Shown one piece after another: positions 55,266 to 64,000 of a DNA stretch of 64,000 bases. How positions within the stretch are numbered: the first letter of the stretch is position 1; every line of letters begins with the position of its first letter. The position numbers and the translations under genes were made by a program. The stretch comes from Peltaster fructicola (lineage: Eukaryota; Ascomycota; Dothideomycetes). Below the pieces are notes generated by a model that searched no databases, was not told the DNA's origin, and was given only the letters and a program-made list of their open reading frames with translations. The stretch covers positions 1,054,001 through 1,118,000 of the forward strand of contig CP051142.1 in NCBI GenBank assembly GCA_001592805.2, written 5' to 3'.

Positions 55266-56017
55266 CGCTTCGACAGGGCATTCAACCTCCACGACTCCAC
55301 CTACCCAAGACGATCAGCCATTCCGAGGACGAACATGCTCTACGAGGCAGGTACCTGCTGCTCTGTCTTGCATCCCACGCGTATGCGTCCTGCATGGTCG
55401 AGGATACCAGCTACGGTAAGTGATCTGTAGAAGATCTCCACTTCTCAGCAACTGTCAGACGTGGGTGACTCCCTCACGTGTTGGCTTGAGGCTGCCTAGA
55501 TGGGTAAGACTCCATACGGGTGGGTGTGGCCGTACGTTCGCAGGAAGATGTTGGCTCGGCTTGCGCTGCTGTCGTGGATGAGCATGGTTGGTGAGAGCTC
55601 ACCCGCACTACATGCGCGGGAGAGGCGCTAGTGCTATACTTACTGCACCTAGGACGTCCGTATACTACGATCAGAGACTCACATGCTTTTCAAGACGAAG
55701 GCCTATCGGCAAGGGCGACTCAGTAGCCGCAAAATTAATACACCTCAAGAGTTGCATATCGTCAGAGCTGGAAGAAACACTCTCTAAAGAGCCTGATTCC
55801 ATTCACTTCCGATAAAGCACCGCCGAGAGCCGTCCAAGCTTCATACACAGCTGTCGGATCATTAGCCTGCACTACTGCAGGCTGAGTTCGTAGGATGTTC
55901 GTAGCCTTGGTCTATGCGCAGTCGTGCACCTCCACGGCAGATCGTGAGATATGACATTCCATTATGTTAATGTTTGCACAGTCGAAAGGGTCTGAGCCGT
56001 GGTCTTGATCAAGCAGT
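55266..56017. other. Gap upstream of metallothionein
   Basis: About 750 bp holding the metallothionein promoter and the aldehyde dehydrogenase 3' UTR, both on the minus strand. No gene seen. Confidence 0.5.
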
Positions 56018-58029
56018 TCATGCTCCAACAAGCTTTCGTATGCCGATCCACATCCTGTAGAAGCTGTCGCCGTACCCGAATTCGACGATGCCTGTAGCCA
56101 TATTAAACGCTCCTGCTTGCATGGGATAATCCAGCTTGCCAGGTATCGCGGTTTTAATGATGCTTGGGAAACGATCTGAGCAGACGCTCTTGACGTTGCA
56201 AATGCTGCGTAATCCCTCCTCTCCTGCGAACCGTCCATAGCCAGATCCTGCGACTCCGCCAAACGGGAGCTGTACAGCATAATACACCGCGAAGTCGTTG
56301 ATTGCGACCATACCAGATTTGATTTGTTTCGCGACATGTTGTAGACTATCGCGCGCCGCAGTCGTGTGCGTTGGGCCGAAGACGCTGCACCCAAGACCGT
56401 ACATGGTTCCATTGGTGATATCCACGGCTTGCTGCACGGTTTCGGCCTTCATGAACACGCAGATGGGGGCAAATAGTTCCTCTCGCGCGATTCGCATGTC
56501 TGGCGTGACGTTCACCAGGAGTGTCGGTGCAAAATAATGGCCCTGTGGATACTTGGGGTGTTTGACTTTCCTTCCTCCTACAATGAGAGACGCGCCTTGA
56601 GACACCGCTTCAGCGATCAATTTCTCCAAGCGGTCAAAGGAGGCTGAAGAGATCGAGGCTCCCACGTCGACTTGCCCTCCCTCCCGTACATCGAGATCGT
56701 TGCCAAGACGCAGAGCTTTGATGCGCGGTGTCAGCATAGTGACAAGTTTCTCATACATCCGAGGCATGGCGACGATGCGCTCAATGCCAATGCAATTTTG
56801 TCCTGCCGATTGGAATACACCCCTCATGATGATGCTTGCTATGCGATCGATTTCACCTTGACTAGGTAAAGTATTGCCATCGTGGTCCAGAATGACTGCT
56901 GCATCTTTCCCGCCAAGTTCCACGCACAGTGGGATGAGAGCGCGTGAGGCACTCTTCGCCACGGCATGTGCGACAGGCTTGCTCCCAATGAAGAGGAGAT
57001 GACTGATCTTTGGGTGCGACGTGAGGTGTTCTGCTGTCTCCGGCCAGCAGCTGACCACATGAACGATGTCTGCGTTGTGTCCAGTGACGACGAGTGCTTT
57101 GCGAACGAGGTCGCCAAAGTATTGTGACGACCATGCTGTCTGCTCGCTACCCTTGACTACGATGGCATTTCCGGTGAACAGAGCGCTGATGATCGGTCCT
57201 AGGATGTTGTGAAAAGGGTAGCTTTGCATGTTAGCACAAGTTGTAAGTGAGAGGCAGGCGCTGAGAATACTTCCAACTGACGCAGGCAGCTATGACACCA
57301 AGAGGTTCGTAGTGGACAACGTTCTTCTTGTAGAACATCAAGAAGTTGGTTGGTCGTCGTTCTGGTCGAAGTGCTGTTTCGCCGTGGTCGATAGTCCACT
57401 TCAGCTTCTCGACAGTAACGAGGATCTCTCCGAAGAGAGCATCGACACGTGTCTTGCCGCTATCGAGGCAAGCCACACGAACGATCTCATCTTGGTTGTC
57501 AAGGATGAACCTAAGATGCGTCAGCCAAGAGTTAGGAGTATCGGATGGACGAGGATACCGAAGAATCGTTTTGAGCACTCGTCTTCGTTGCCAGAATTGA
57601 GTCTCAGCCCATTCTTTCTGTGCGGTGCCAGCCTGGTCGATCAAACGATCGAGACCATCCGGTGTAACAGGTGTAATGCATTGGAGAAGCTCGCCAGTCG
57701 CAGGGCTGTAGCACTGGATGTCTGGAGAGCCAGGTACCTGGAGACAACAAGCGTCAGCGACAAGCTCATAGAGAGTGCCAGTCGGACGCCGTAAAAGCGA
57801 TGGGTTCACTGCGAGGAAATTGTGTTCTTATGCCGGGTCGCAAACCTCGTACCTTGATGGTTGGGTTGGTCAACACATGAACCTTCTCAGTCGTGGGCGC
57901 CGCGAGCGTGTAGGCGATGCCTTGTTCGCGAGCACTGTTCAATCTGCTTCGGAAGATCCATAGTACGATGCCGCCGAGTAGGAATGCAGGCAGCAGATGC
58001 TGTACGTTTACAATGATGTCTGTCGGCAT
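56018..58029 (-). CDS. MSC7: Msc7-like aldehyde dehydrogenase
   Basis: A 599-residue membrane-anchored aldehyde dehydrogenase like yeast Msc7. Exons are 58029-57853, 57737-57559, 57510-57271 and 57221-56018. Exon 1 has a membrane helix (HLLPAFLLGGIVLWIF); junctions give TNPTIK/VPGSPDIQCY, RVLKTILR/FILDNQDEIV and AACVSWN/YPFHNILGP. The catalytic Glu is in CVELGGKDAAVIL and Cys in FQSAGQNCIGIERIV; EELFAPICVF, PFGGVAGSGYGRF follow. The second intron (48 bp) has no stop and is a multiple of three, so an unspliced ORF carries a false 16-residue insert. Probably ER or lipid-droplet facing; the substrate is unknown. It shares a 255-bp promoter with the Zn2Cys6 gene. Confidence 0.93.
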
Positions 58030-58284
58030 GGTCGAATTTCGTGGTGCTTGTCCAGAGAAATGTGAATGATTGGAGGACAAGCGGAGCTGCTGACATAATA
58101 AGTCCGCCCAAATTTAGAACATCCTCCTTGAGGCCTATTGCGCCCGCGACACAGTCACCTCATCGCTGATTGTTCACATTGAACAACTCGTTGACTGCAT
58201 AGCTGCAGAGCAAGAGCATGAGACGGTCTATGGGCCTACACTCAATCGTCAGCACACAAAGACGCCCATAACAGATCGCTAGGC
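58030..58284. promoter_or_regulatory. Shared divergent promoter, MSC7-like/Zn2Cys6
   Basis: 255 bp between two divergent ATGs, so both promoters overlap. No site could be assigned with confidence. Confidence 0.6.
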
Positions 58285-60858
58285 ATGTCTCTGCGCCAGG
58301 ACGCGCCGACCTCTCTCTTAGAACACTCGAAGCAGAAGCGAGCTCGAGGCCAGCTCAGCTGCACCCCTTGTCGTGTCGGTAAGCTAAAATGCAATCGTCT
58401 CCGAGATCCTGCTTGCGATCAATGTCTCAAGCGAGGTCGCGAAGCAGCCTGTCAATATGTTCCACCACCGACCAAGACCAAATCGTCTTCCAACGTTAAA
58501 GGTCGTATTAGACAGCTCGAGACCTTGGTTAAAGACCTGATGACGCAGCAATCTGCGCACTCGACCGATCAACCTACACCTCCTTCGGATGGCGATGAGC
58601 TTCGAACGCCGCCCAAACGCAAGACGAATATCGATGCAAGTGTAGAGACGTCTCTGGGCAACCTGGACTTAGGAGGAGGCGCAATCGCATACACAGGAGA
58701 GAATCATTGGCAAACTATCCTGAGCAGCCTGAAAGACATCCAACAAGATCTTGCAGATGATGAAGGAGGCATACAGGACAACAGCAATGAAGGTATCAGT
58801 GAAACACAGCCAGCATACGTTGACGAAGCGTCTGTTCCTCGATATTTCCTCCTTGGCAACATCAAAGCGATGACTAGAGCAGAGCTTCTCCAAAGTATAC
58901 CTGAGAAACGAGTTACCGACCGGCTACTATCACTATGGTTCAACTCACCTGATCCGTTCAAGATCGTGGTTCATGCGCCGACCTTCCAAGAGGAATACAA
59001 ACGTCTGTGGGAGGACCAAAGTGTTTCCACTATGTGGCTCGGCTTGCTCTTTGCTATACTCTGTCTATCTGAGTCCTTCCGACTTCGGAATAGCTCGCCA
59101 AGCAATCCCCCTGACAATGATCGAGTTGAGCGAGTACAGCATTATCAATCACTCGCTGCATCAGCCGCTGTGCTAGCAGAGTACACGAAGCCTAAGGAGT
59201 ACACCATCGAGTGTCTCCTGCTGTACATGGTTGGACTTCGCAGCGAGAATGCAGCAATGCATGCCTGGATTATCATGGGTATCATTGTCAGACTCGCATT
59301 TCGCATGGGCTACCACAGAGATCCTGGCCATTACCCGAAGATCACCCAATTCCAAGCAGAGATGCGACGCAGAGTCTGGACTATGACGAGCATGATCGAT
59401 GTTTTAATGAGCTTCCAGCTCGGTCTTCCAAGCATGGTGCGCACCGCCGCATCAGATACGAAACCACCTTCGAACCTATTGGACAGGGACTTCAGCCGGA
59501 CAATGCTGTTCTTGCCTCCCGGTCGTGGAGAGGACGAGCTGACACCCTCGCTGTACAGTCGTGTGAAGCTCGGCATCATGCACATCTTCGCACAGGCAGT
59601 CGAGCTGAGTCATGCTGTCGTTCCTGCAAGCTACGAAACGATACAAGGGCTGGCTGCGGATTTAGAGAAAGCTAAGGAGAACATGCCTCAAGCACTGCGG
59701 ATGCCCGACATCAGTGAGCTGGTCACCGATCCGGCCGAACAGCTGATGTACCGCTTCAACATCGATCTTTTGTTCTCGAAGTGCAGGATCGTGCTGTTTC
59801 GAAGATACATGCTTGTCCCGCTGGGCGAGCTGAGCGAAGAGGAACAAAAGAGAGGAATCGGTGAAGGAAGAGAGGCATGCATCAAAAGCGCTCGGCGAGT
59901 GCTCGATCATCACCACACAATCTATAGTGCTATACAGCCTGGCGGTCAACTCGAGAACATGCGATGGTACATGGGTTCGATCGCCGTCCATGACTTTCTG
60001 CTCGCTGCCATGGTCATCTGCTTGGAGCTGTCTCAGCAAATGGAGAAGGACAAGATGCTGCGTATCTCAAACGGAATGCAATGTCCTACTCGACAGGCAA
60101 TGCTGAGAGCACTCGAGCGAAGCTATGACATCTGGAGCACTACAACTAACGAGTTTGCCTCGACCATACACACTGATTATCGCCCTGGCTACAAGGGTGG
60201 CGACATGTATGAGGAGACCGAAAAAGCCAGCAAGGCCATGGCAGCGATGTTAGCCCGGATCCGAGCGCAAGATTCTCGCACTGCAACCGAAGCAACTGCA
60301 CCATCGCCTGCCAAGACAAGTGTCTTTGACGAGGGACAGCATTACTACTTCGACAATGTAGGTCTCACTCGCTCCGGTGCACGAGCACATAGAAAGGAGG
60401 GCGTGCATGGAGTTCTCACCATTCACGACTGGGGAGATGTGCCGAATGACTTTCAGTTCAACCCTACACCTCAATCTGCCATTCAAAGTGACTCGAGCAC
60501 TGACAACCAGAAGTCGCAACATTTGGCGCCAGGTTATGCGTTATTGCCAGACCAAGCAGCAAGTCAGATCGATTTCGACATTGGAGATCCTATGAACCTT
60601 GACTGGCAAGCTTGGGACTCCGAGATATTCAACATCGCTAAGCAGGGTCGCTTTGATGAGGCTGCTGAGGACCTTGACTTCTCAATGTACAATACAGAGG
60701 CATCCTCGCAGATGTTCTCGGCAGACCAACTACCGAACACATCTGGCATGCAGTTCAGCATCGAGGATATGCAGAACATCGATATTGGTGTTGGCAACTT
60801 TTACACACCGTTCATCGAGAATGCAAAAAACGCTGCTTGGAACCGAAATCCACGATGA
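58285..60858 (+). CDS. Zn2Cys6 transcription factor
   Basis: An 857-residue single-exon fungal regulator. The binuclear zinc cluster is at residues 26-57, starting CTPCRVGKLKCNRLRDPAC and closing with CDQC and a last Cys (CX2CX6CX7CX2CX8C), followed by a basic linker and a short coiled coil (KGRIRQLETLVKDLMTQQ). The middle part (about 210-600) is the fungal_trans homology domain (ESFRLRNSSP, WIIMGIIVRLAFRMGYHRDP, RRRVWTMTSMIDVLMSFQLGLP). The C-terminus is acidic (MNLDWQAWDSEIFN), probably activating. A divergent aldehyde dehydrogenase is a natural candidate target, by position only. Confidence 0.94.
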   Translation: MSLRQDAPTSLLEHSKQKRARGQLSCTPCRVGKLKCNRLRDPACDQCLKRGREAACQYVPPPTKTKSSSNVKGRIRQLETLVKDLMTQQSAHSTDQPTPPSDGDELRTPPKRKTNIDASVETSLGNLDLGGGAIAYTGENHWQTILSSLKDIQQDLADDEGGIQDNSNEGISETQPAYVDEASVPRYFLLGNIKAMTRAELLQSIPEKRVTDRLLSLWFNSPDPFKIVVHAPTFQEEYKRLWEDQSVSTMWLGLLFAILCLSESFRLRNSSPSNPPDNDRVERVQHYQSLAASAAVLAEYTKPKEYTIECLLLYMVGLRSENAAMHAWIIMGIIVRLAFRMGYHRDPGHYPKITQFQAEMRRRVWTMTSMIDVLMSFQLGLPSMVRTAASDTKPPSNLLDRDFSRTMLFLPPGRGEDELTPSLYSRVKLGIMHIFAQAVELSHAVVPASYETIQGLAADLEKAKENMPQALRMPDISELVTDPAEQLMYRFNIDLLFSKCRIVLFRRYMLVPLGELSEEEQKRGIGEGREACIKSARRVLDHHHTIYSAIQPGGQLENMRWYMGSIAVHDFLLAAMVICLELSQQMEKDKMLRISNGMQCPTRQAMLRALERSYDIWSTTTNEFASTIHTDYRPGYKGGDMYEETEKASKAMAAMLARIRAQDSRTATEATAPSPAKTSVFDEGQHYYFDNVGLTRSGARAHRKEGVHGVLTIHDWGDVPNDFQFNPTPQSAIQSDSSTDNQKSQHLAPGYALLPDQAASQIDFDIGDPMNLDWQAWDSEIFNIAKQGRFDEAAEDLDFSMYNTEASSQMFSADQLPNTSGMQFSIEDMQNIDIGVGNFYTPFIENAKNAAWNRNPR

Positions 60859-61043
60859 TGACATAAATAACGACTTAGATGAAAGCTGTATAACGGACGA
60901 AGCCTTCAAGCCACTGGACACCAGCCAGAGATCATTCGGACGAGCTCGAGTCTCGCTTCGGTGTCCGTCTGCTCTGTGAGCGCCCATGCAGTCGACGATT
61001 CCTGTCTTCCATGGCCGCGTCGGTCCTTTTCTACATCATTGCC

Positions 61044-62198
61044 CTACTCGCTCAGCACACTGATCATGTGCTTGCCGGCAGTCGCTCGAACCTTGTAGGT
61101 GTGAAAGCTGCAGCCCATGGCAACGTAGAGGTTTTCCTGCCGCGGATCAGGATGCCTAACCAGCATCCAAATTTCTGTGGGTGTGATGGCGTTCCAGCAC
61201 AGTCGCCGCAGTCAACTGGTCTGTCCTTGGCAAAAGCTGGCGCGATCCTTGACATCATGTTCCTCATCATTTCAGCTTGCAAGCCTTTCGGGACGGTATG
61301 CTGACCCCTTTCTAATGATGCTGAGATCTGGTGGCTGCTTGCTATGGTGATCCCTTTGGCATACTTTAGCAGTTGGTCCTGTTCGGGAGGTAGGATGATC
61401 TCACCGTAGAGCCTATACACGACGACCGGCATCTCTGGGAGCATTGCCATCTCATCAGTAGCCATTTTGTAGTGCGTTACAGCACCTCAGCTGCTATCGC
61501 TTGCCGCTCTACACGATGTATATCGACAAGGCCAAGTTGTCTTCAAGCGACGACAACATCTCCGTCATTCATGTACCAGTAGTAAGCACGATCTGATCCG
61601 CCTGCAGTATGCTTCAATCTTTGATGCGAAGGGAGATCTGACCGCTGCTGTTGTGCTGCACCTCAAGGGCTTCTCCCACAATGTCCTGGATATCGATGGC
61701 TATGGTAGCTTTCATCACTGCTGTCTTAGCATCTGCAGCATCGCCCCAGCCAGCATGTGGGTCCCAGTAGGCATCACCAAAGCGTTCGGTATCGGAGCCT
61801 CGTAGCGCACCCTTCCAGCGATGATCAATCTGATCAGGAGGAATATCCTCTGTGACGTCTCGACTCGCCTTGCGAAATTTCGCTGTGATCTTGCTGACAG
61901 GATCACTGCCTTATTGACCGACAATCAAGCGACCAGTTCGATGGTAACTTGGCTTTGCTTCCAGTCAAGTCGCTTATGCTTCTATGGCCTCATGGGCTAG
62001 ATCGCAGTAGACTTGCGTGAGACTGTCGTCTCGAACGATCTTGTTGATGTCTATACTAGCAGCGCCAGCCACAGGACACGGACTGCGGTCCAGCATGGTG
62101 ATCTTGCCAGGCTGTCTGTACTTGCGTGCTAGACGATAGGCAGTCTATGCGCCCAACACGCCTGCGCCAATGACTAGAACAGTTGGCTTTGAAGGCAT
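61044..62198 (-). pseudogene. FAD-dependent fructosyl-amino-acid oxidase-like pseudogene
   Basis: A decayed member of the DAO/amadoriase (fructosyl amino acid oxidase) flavoprotein family. The first frame begins MPSKPTVLVIGAGVLGA, the FAD-binding GxGxxG strand, then a stop, TAYRLARKY, and SIDINKIVRDDSL. Further on are GSDTERFGDAYWDPHAGWGD and QADQIVLTTGT. A second frame reads ATDEMAMLPEMPVVVYRLYGEIILPP (61465-), and a third CWNAITPTEIWMLVRHPDPR and NLYVAMGCSFHTYK to the stop at 61044. At least six in-frame stops and about two frame changes separate the parts. The C-terminal helix order of the family is kept, so the gene is a whole-length, recently decayed copy. Not expected to make enzyme. 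Confidence 0.85.
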
Positions 62199-62264
62199 AT
62201 CCTCATTGTAACTTGCTAGCTATTGCAATTGCCGCCTGCCACACCCCCACAACGCAGTTACACG

Positions 62265-63296
62265 CTATGCAGGCGTCAGGATAGCGTCCTGTTGTTGCGT
62301 TTGTTCTGCTTGGCAATGCTGGCAAGCGCATATGAAACCCCAGACGGTTTCGAGTCTTGTTCGTCGTTCAGTCACTGACATATCCTTCTCGTCACCACCC
62401 AGATAGCTAATGCACAGCTGCTCGCCTTGTGAAATGTCTCTTGCTGCGCTGAAGTGCCACCCTCTGCCAATACGCTGCTTGTCGATGTTAGGATCGCAAG
62501 AGTGATTGAAATAGCTCGCATCAGGATAGATGGCCCATGCCAGATACTCTTCTTTGTCTTCGCCTCCTGCTCGTATGCCAAATGCATTATGGCTACCAGC
62601 AGCCGTTGCGGTCAGTGAGGTGGATGAGCTGCAACTTGGGATGAGCTCTGGCGGCAGAAGGGTTGCGAGCTGCAGCACGCTGTTGCAAGTCACCTGAAGC
62701 TCTGTGAAGCTCTTGTATGGCGTCTCGTCGAATACCAGTGCAGCCATGTCTTGGTCCCATACGTCTCTGCGTTTGTGGTGCAGCAGGATAGCAGAGAGTT
62801 CGAAACTGAGCACATCAGGATAGACAGCCTGCATCGACGGCAAAGCTTTGTTCTTCCGCCTGACACGAGGACCCTTGCGAATAGCATCGTCACATTGTGC
62901 CCACTGGGAAGCTATGTCCTCAATAGTAGGCTTCGGACCGAGTAGCATGTCTGTGGTGAAAACTCGAGCAACCTTGCTGTTGCTCTTGACGAATGACTCT
63001 AGACGCTGCCAGGCTTCAATCTCGATCTGGGCAGTATGTTCTCGCCAGCTCAGATGACAGGCTTCTGAGCAGAAGACTTTAGCAATATCATTGTTTCTGA
63101 TAGGAAGAGATCGGCCACGATCGTAGTGAAAGCAGTATGCACATACTTCTTTTCGATATTCTCGAAAGACGACATGTACAGCAGGATCGGCGCACGTCAG
63201 CAATTTCGTACTTTTGGAAATATCAGCGATGGCTATGAGACCTCTTCCAGCATTGGCAATGTCCTGTAGCTCGAACAGATCAGAGGTAGGCGGCAT
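62265..63296 (-). CDS. SET6: SET domain protein, Set6-like
   Basis: A 343-residue single-exon SET protein of the SET/MYND-like group, like yeast Set6. The SET core is split: N-SET DIANAGRGLIAIADIS near residue 10, then an inserted zinc-like segment with CAYCFHYDRG and VFCSEACHLSWREH (MYND-like), and C-SET with YFNHSCDPNI, GEQLCISYLG and the post-SET cysteines FICACQHC. These are the SAM-binding and catalytic motifs of lysine methyltransferases; NHSCDPN and the Tyr in SYLG are present. The substrate is unknown. Start at 63296 is the only ATG before N-SET. Confidence 0.9.
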   Translation of the reverse strand: MPPTSDLFELQDIANAGRGLIAIADISKSTKLLTCADPAVHVVFREYRKEVCAYCFHYDRGRSLPIRNNDIAKVFCSEACHLSWREHTAQIEIEAWQRLESFVKSNSKVARVFTTDMLLGPKPTIEDIASQWAQCDDAIRKGPRVRRKNKALPSMQAVYPDVLSFELSAILLHHKRRDVWDQDMAALVFDETPYKSFTELQVTCNSVLQLATLLPPELIPSCSSSTSLTATAAGSHNAFGIRAGGEDKEEYLAWAIYPDASYFNHSCDPNIDKQRIGRGWHFSAARDISQGEQLCISYLGGDEKDMSVTERRTRLETVWGFICACQHCQAEQTQQQDAILTPA

Positions 63297-64000
63297 GAAG
63301 TCGAATATTCTTGAGGTGAAGTCCAGCTTGACAGTGGTGAGAATTCTTACGCCTCGGTATCGATTGAACTACCAGTATGTTTTCCATATGCTATGCTCCG
63401 ACTACGCTTATTGAGCTGTGTACAATACACTCAAGGATGATGAGACAAGAGGTGTCGTTCAGGTCGAGACCGAAATCGTTCGGCGACTGTGGTCCTCAAA
63501 GTGCGACGTGGCCACGCACCGCGGCCCCAGGTGCACCCAACGAGCAGTTCACGGTCTATAAGATCTGCAATATAGCTGATCTCTGTAGAGCTGCATGCGG
63601 TCAGCTGGTTGTGCCAGTATGTTGAGTTGCCCACGACATCTTCGAAGTGTGAACCAGCCCGCTTGACTCGATCCGAAGCAAGGAATATCATCTGGAGGTA
63701 AGGAGAAATTGGGTGGTGTGGCCATGCAGCTGTCATGCATTGACATTAGGTGTAACGAAGCACGATCTGATTGTGTCTAGAGTGCGACGATCGCAGGATG
63801 AATGACGTAGAGTGTTGGCTAAATCTTGCGGCACACCTAAGGGTGATTCGCCCATGAGCACGATATCGAGATCAGTATCGAGTAGCGCGATCGATGAAGA
63901 TCTGGTTTGCGCTTCGCACGCTCTATCTGGTTGATCGTACCCTCTGTGTCGCAGACCGTGCCTGGTGCACATTTGAGTTTAGAGAGTGAAGTCATCGTTT
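63297..64000. other. Right end, unassigned
   Basis: No secure gene. A minus-strand ORF (63972-63733) contains LLDTDLDIVLMGES, which has the look of a nucleotidyltransferase DxD strand, but the flanking context is missing. Confidence 0.35.

Noticed and set aside
63733-63989. Nucleotidyltransferase-like DTDLDIVLMG strand
   Set aside because: Only one short motif; no glycine-serine loop in frame and no further domain; could be chance.

Overview
The window is nuclear DNA of a filamentous ascomycete (Pezizomycotina). The gene set is fungal: an ApsA/Num1 cortical anchor, an Msb2 signalling mucin, a GtaA-type glutaminase, a Zn2Cys6 regulator, an Ecl1 factor and a fungal neutral ceramidase. Introns are 41-115 bp, mostly 45-56 bp, with GT..AG ends and CTRAY-like branch sites. 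Intergenic gaps are short and genes lie on both strands without operons. A dothideomycete is my guess, not something shown. I saw no tRNA, rRNA, transposon, virus-like element or CRISPR array.

Layout. 0-10 kb: the 3' part of a GNAT acetyltransferase, dihydroorotase (URA4), a decayed subtilase relic, a secreted glutaminase, phosphomannomutase (SEC53) and eIF2-gamma. 10-21 kb: a trypsin-fold protein, a GMC oxidoreductase, a small two-exon membrane protein, the bifunctional purine enzyme (ADE17 type) and a 1083-residue Msb2 mucin. 21-26 kb is nearly gene-free apart from one small serine-rich protein. 26-30 kb: an Ecl1-family longevity factor, a nickel/cobalt transporter and the splicing factor CWC24. 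30-42 kb: ApsA, sds22, a CorA-type Mg transporter, a CCCH zinc-finger protein and neutral ceramidase. 43-53 kb: an unrecognised coiled-coil protein, an Acinus-like SAP protein with a 12-bp tandem repeat, a GT25 glycosyltransferase, a DUF155 (Rmd1/Sif) protein, a membrane-anchored GH16 glucanase and an SDR. 53-64 kb: small ORFs, a tiny two-exon metallothionein, an Msc7-like aldehyde dehydrogenase divergent from a Zn2Cys6 factor, a fructosyl-amino-acid-oxidase-like pseudogene and a Set6-like SET protein.

Most genes are unrelated housekeeping or cell-surface genes, not a cluster. The only pairing that hints at shared regulation is the divergent Zn2Cys6 / aldehyde dehydrogenase pair.

Main discoveries. 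(1) A 22-codon metallothionein, split by a 54-bp intron, at 55033-55155. (2) A set of identical one-base shifts at homopolymers (three in apsA, one in the 43.6-kb gene, one in the GNAT gene), best explained by consensus errors. (3) A Ser-to-Thr change at the expected nucleophile of the ceramidase. (4) A tandem 3' splice site in the ECL1-like gene where one choice makes an immediate stop. (5) Two introns that are multiples of three and stop-free, so simple ORF calling retains them wrongly.
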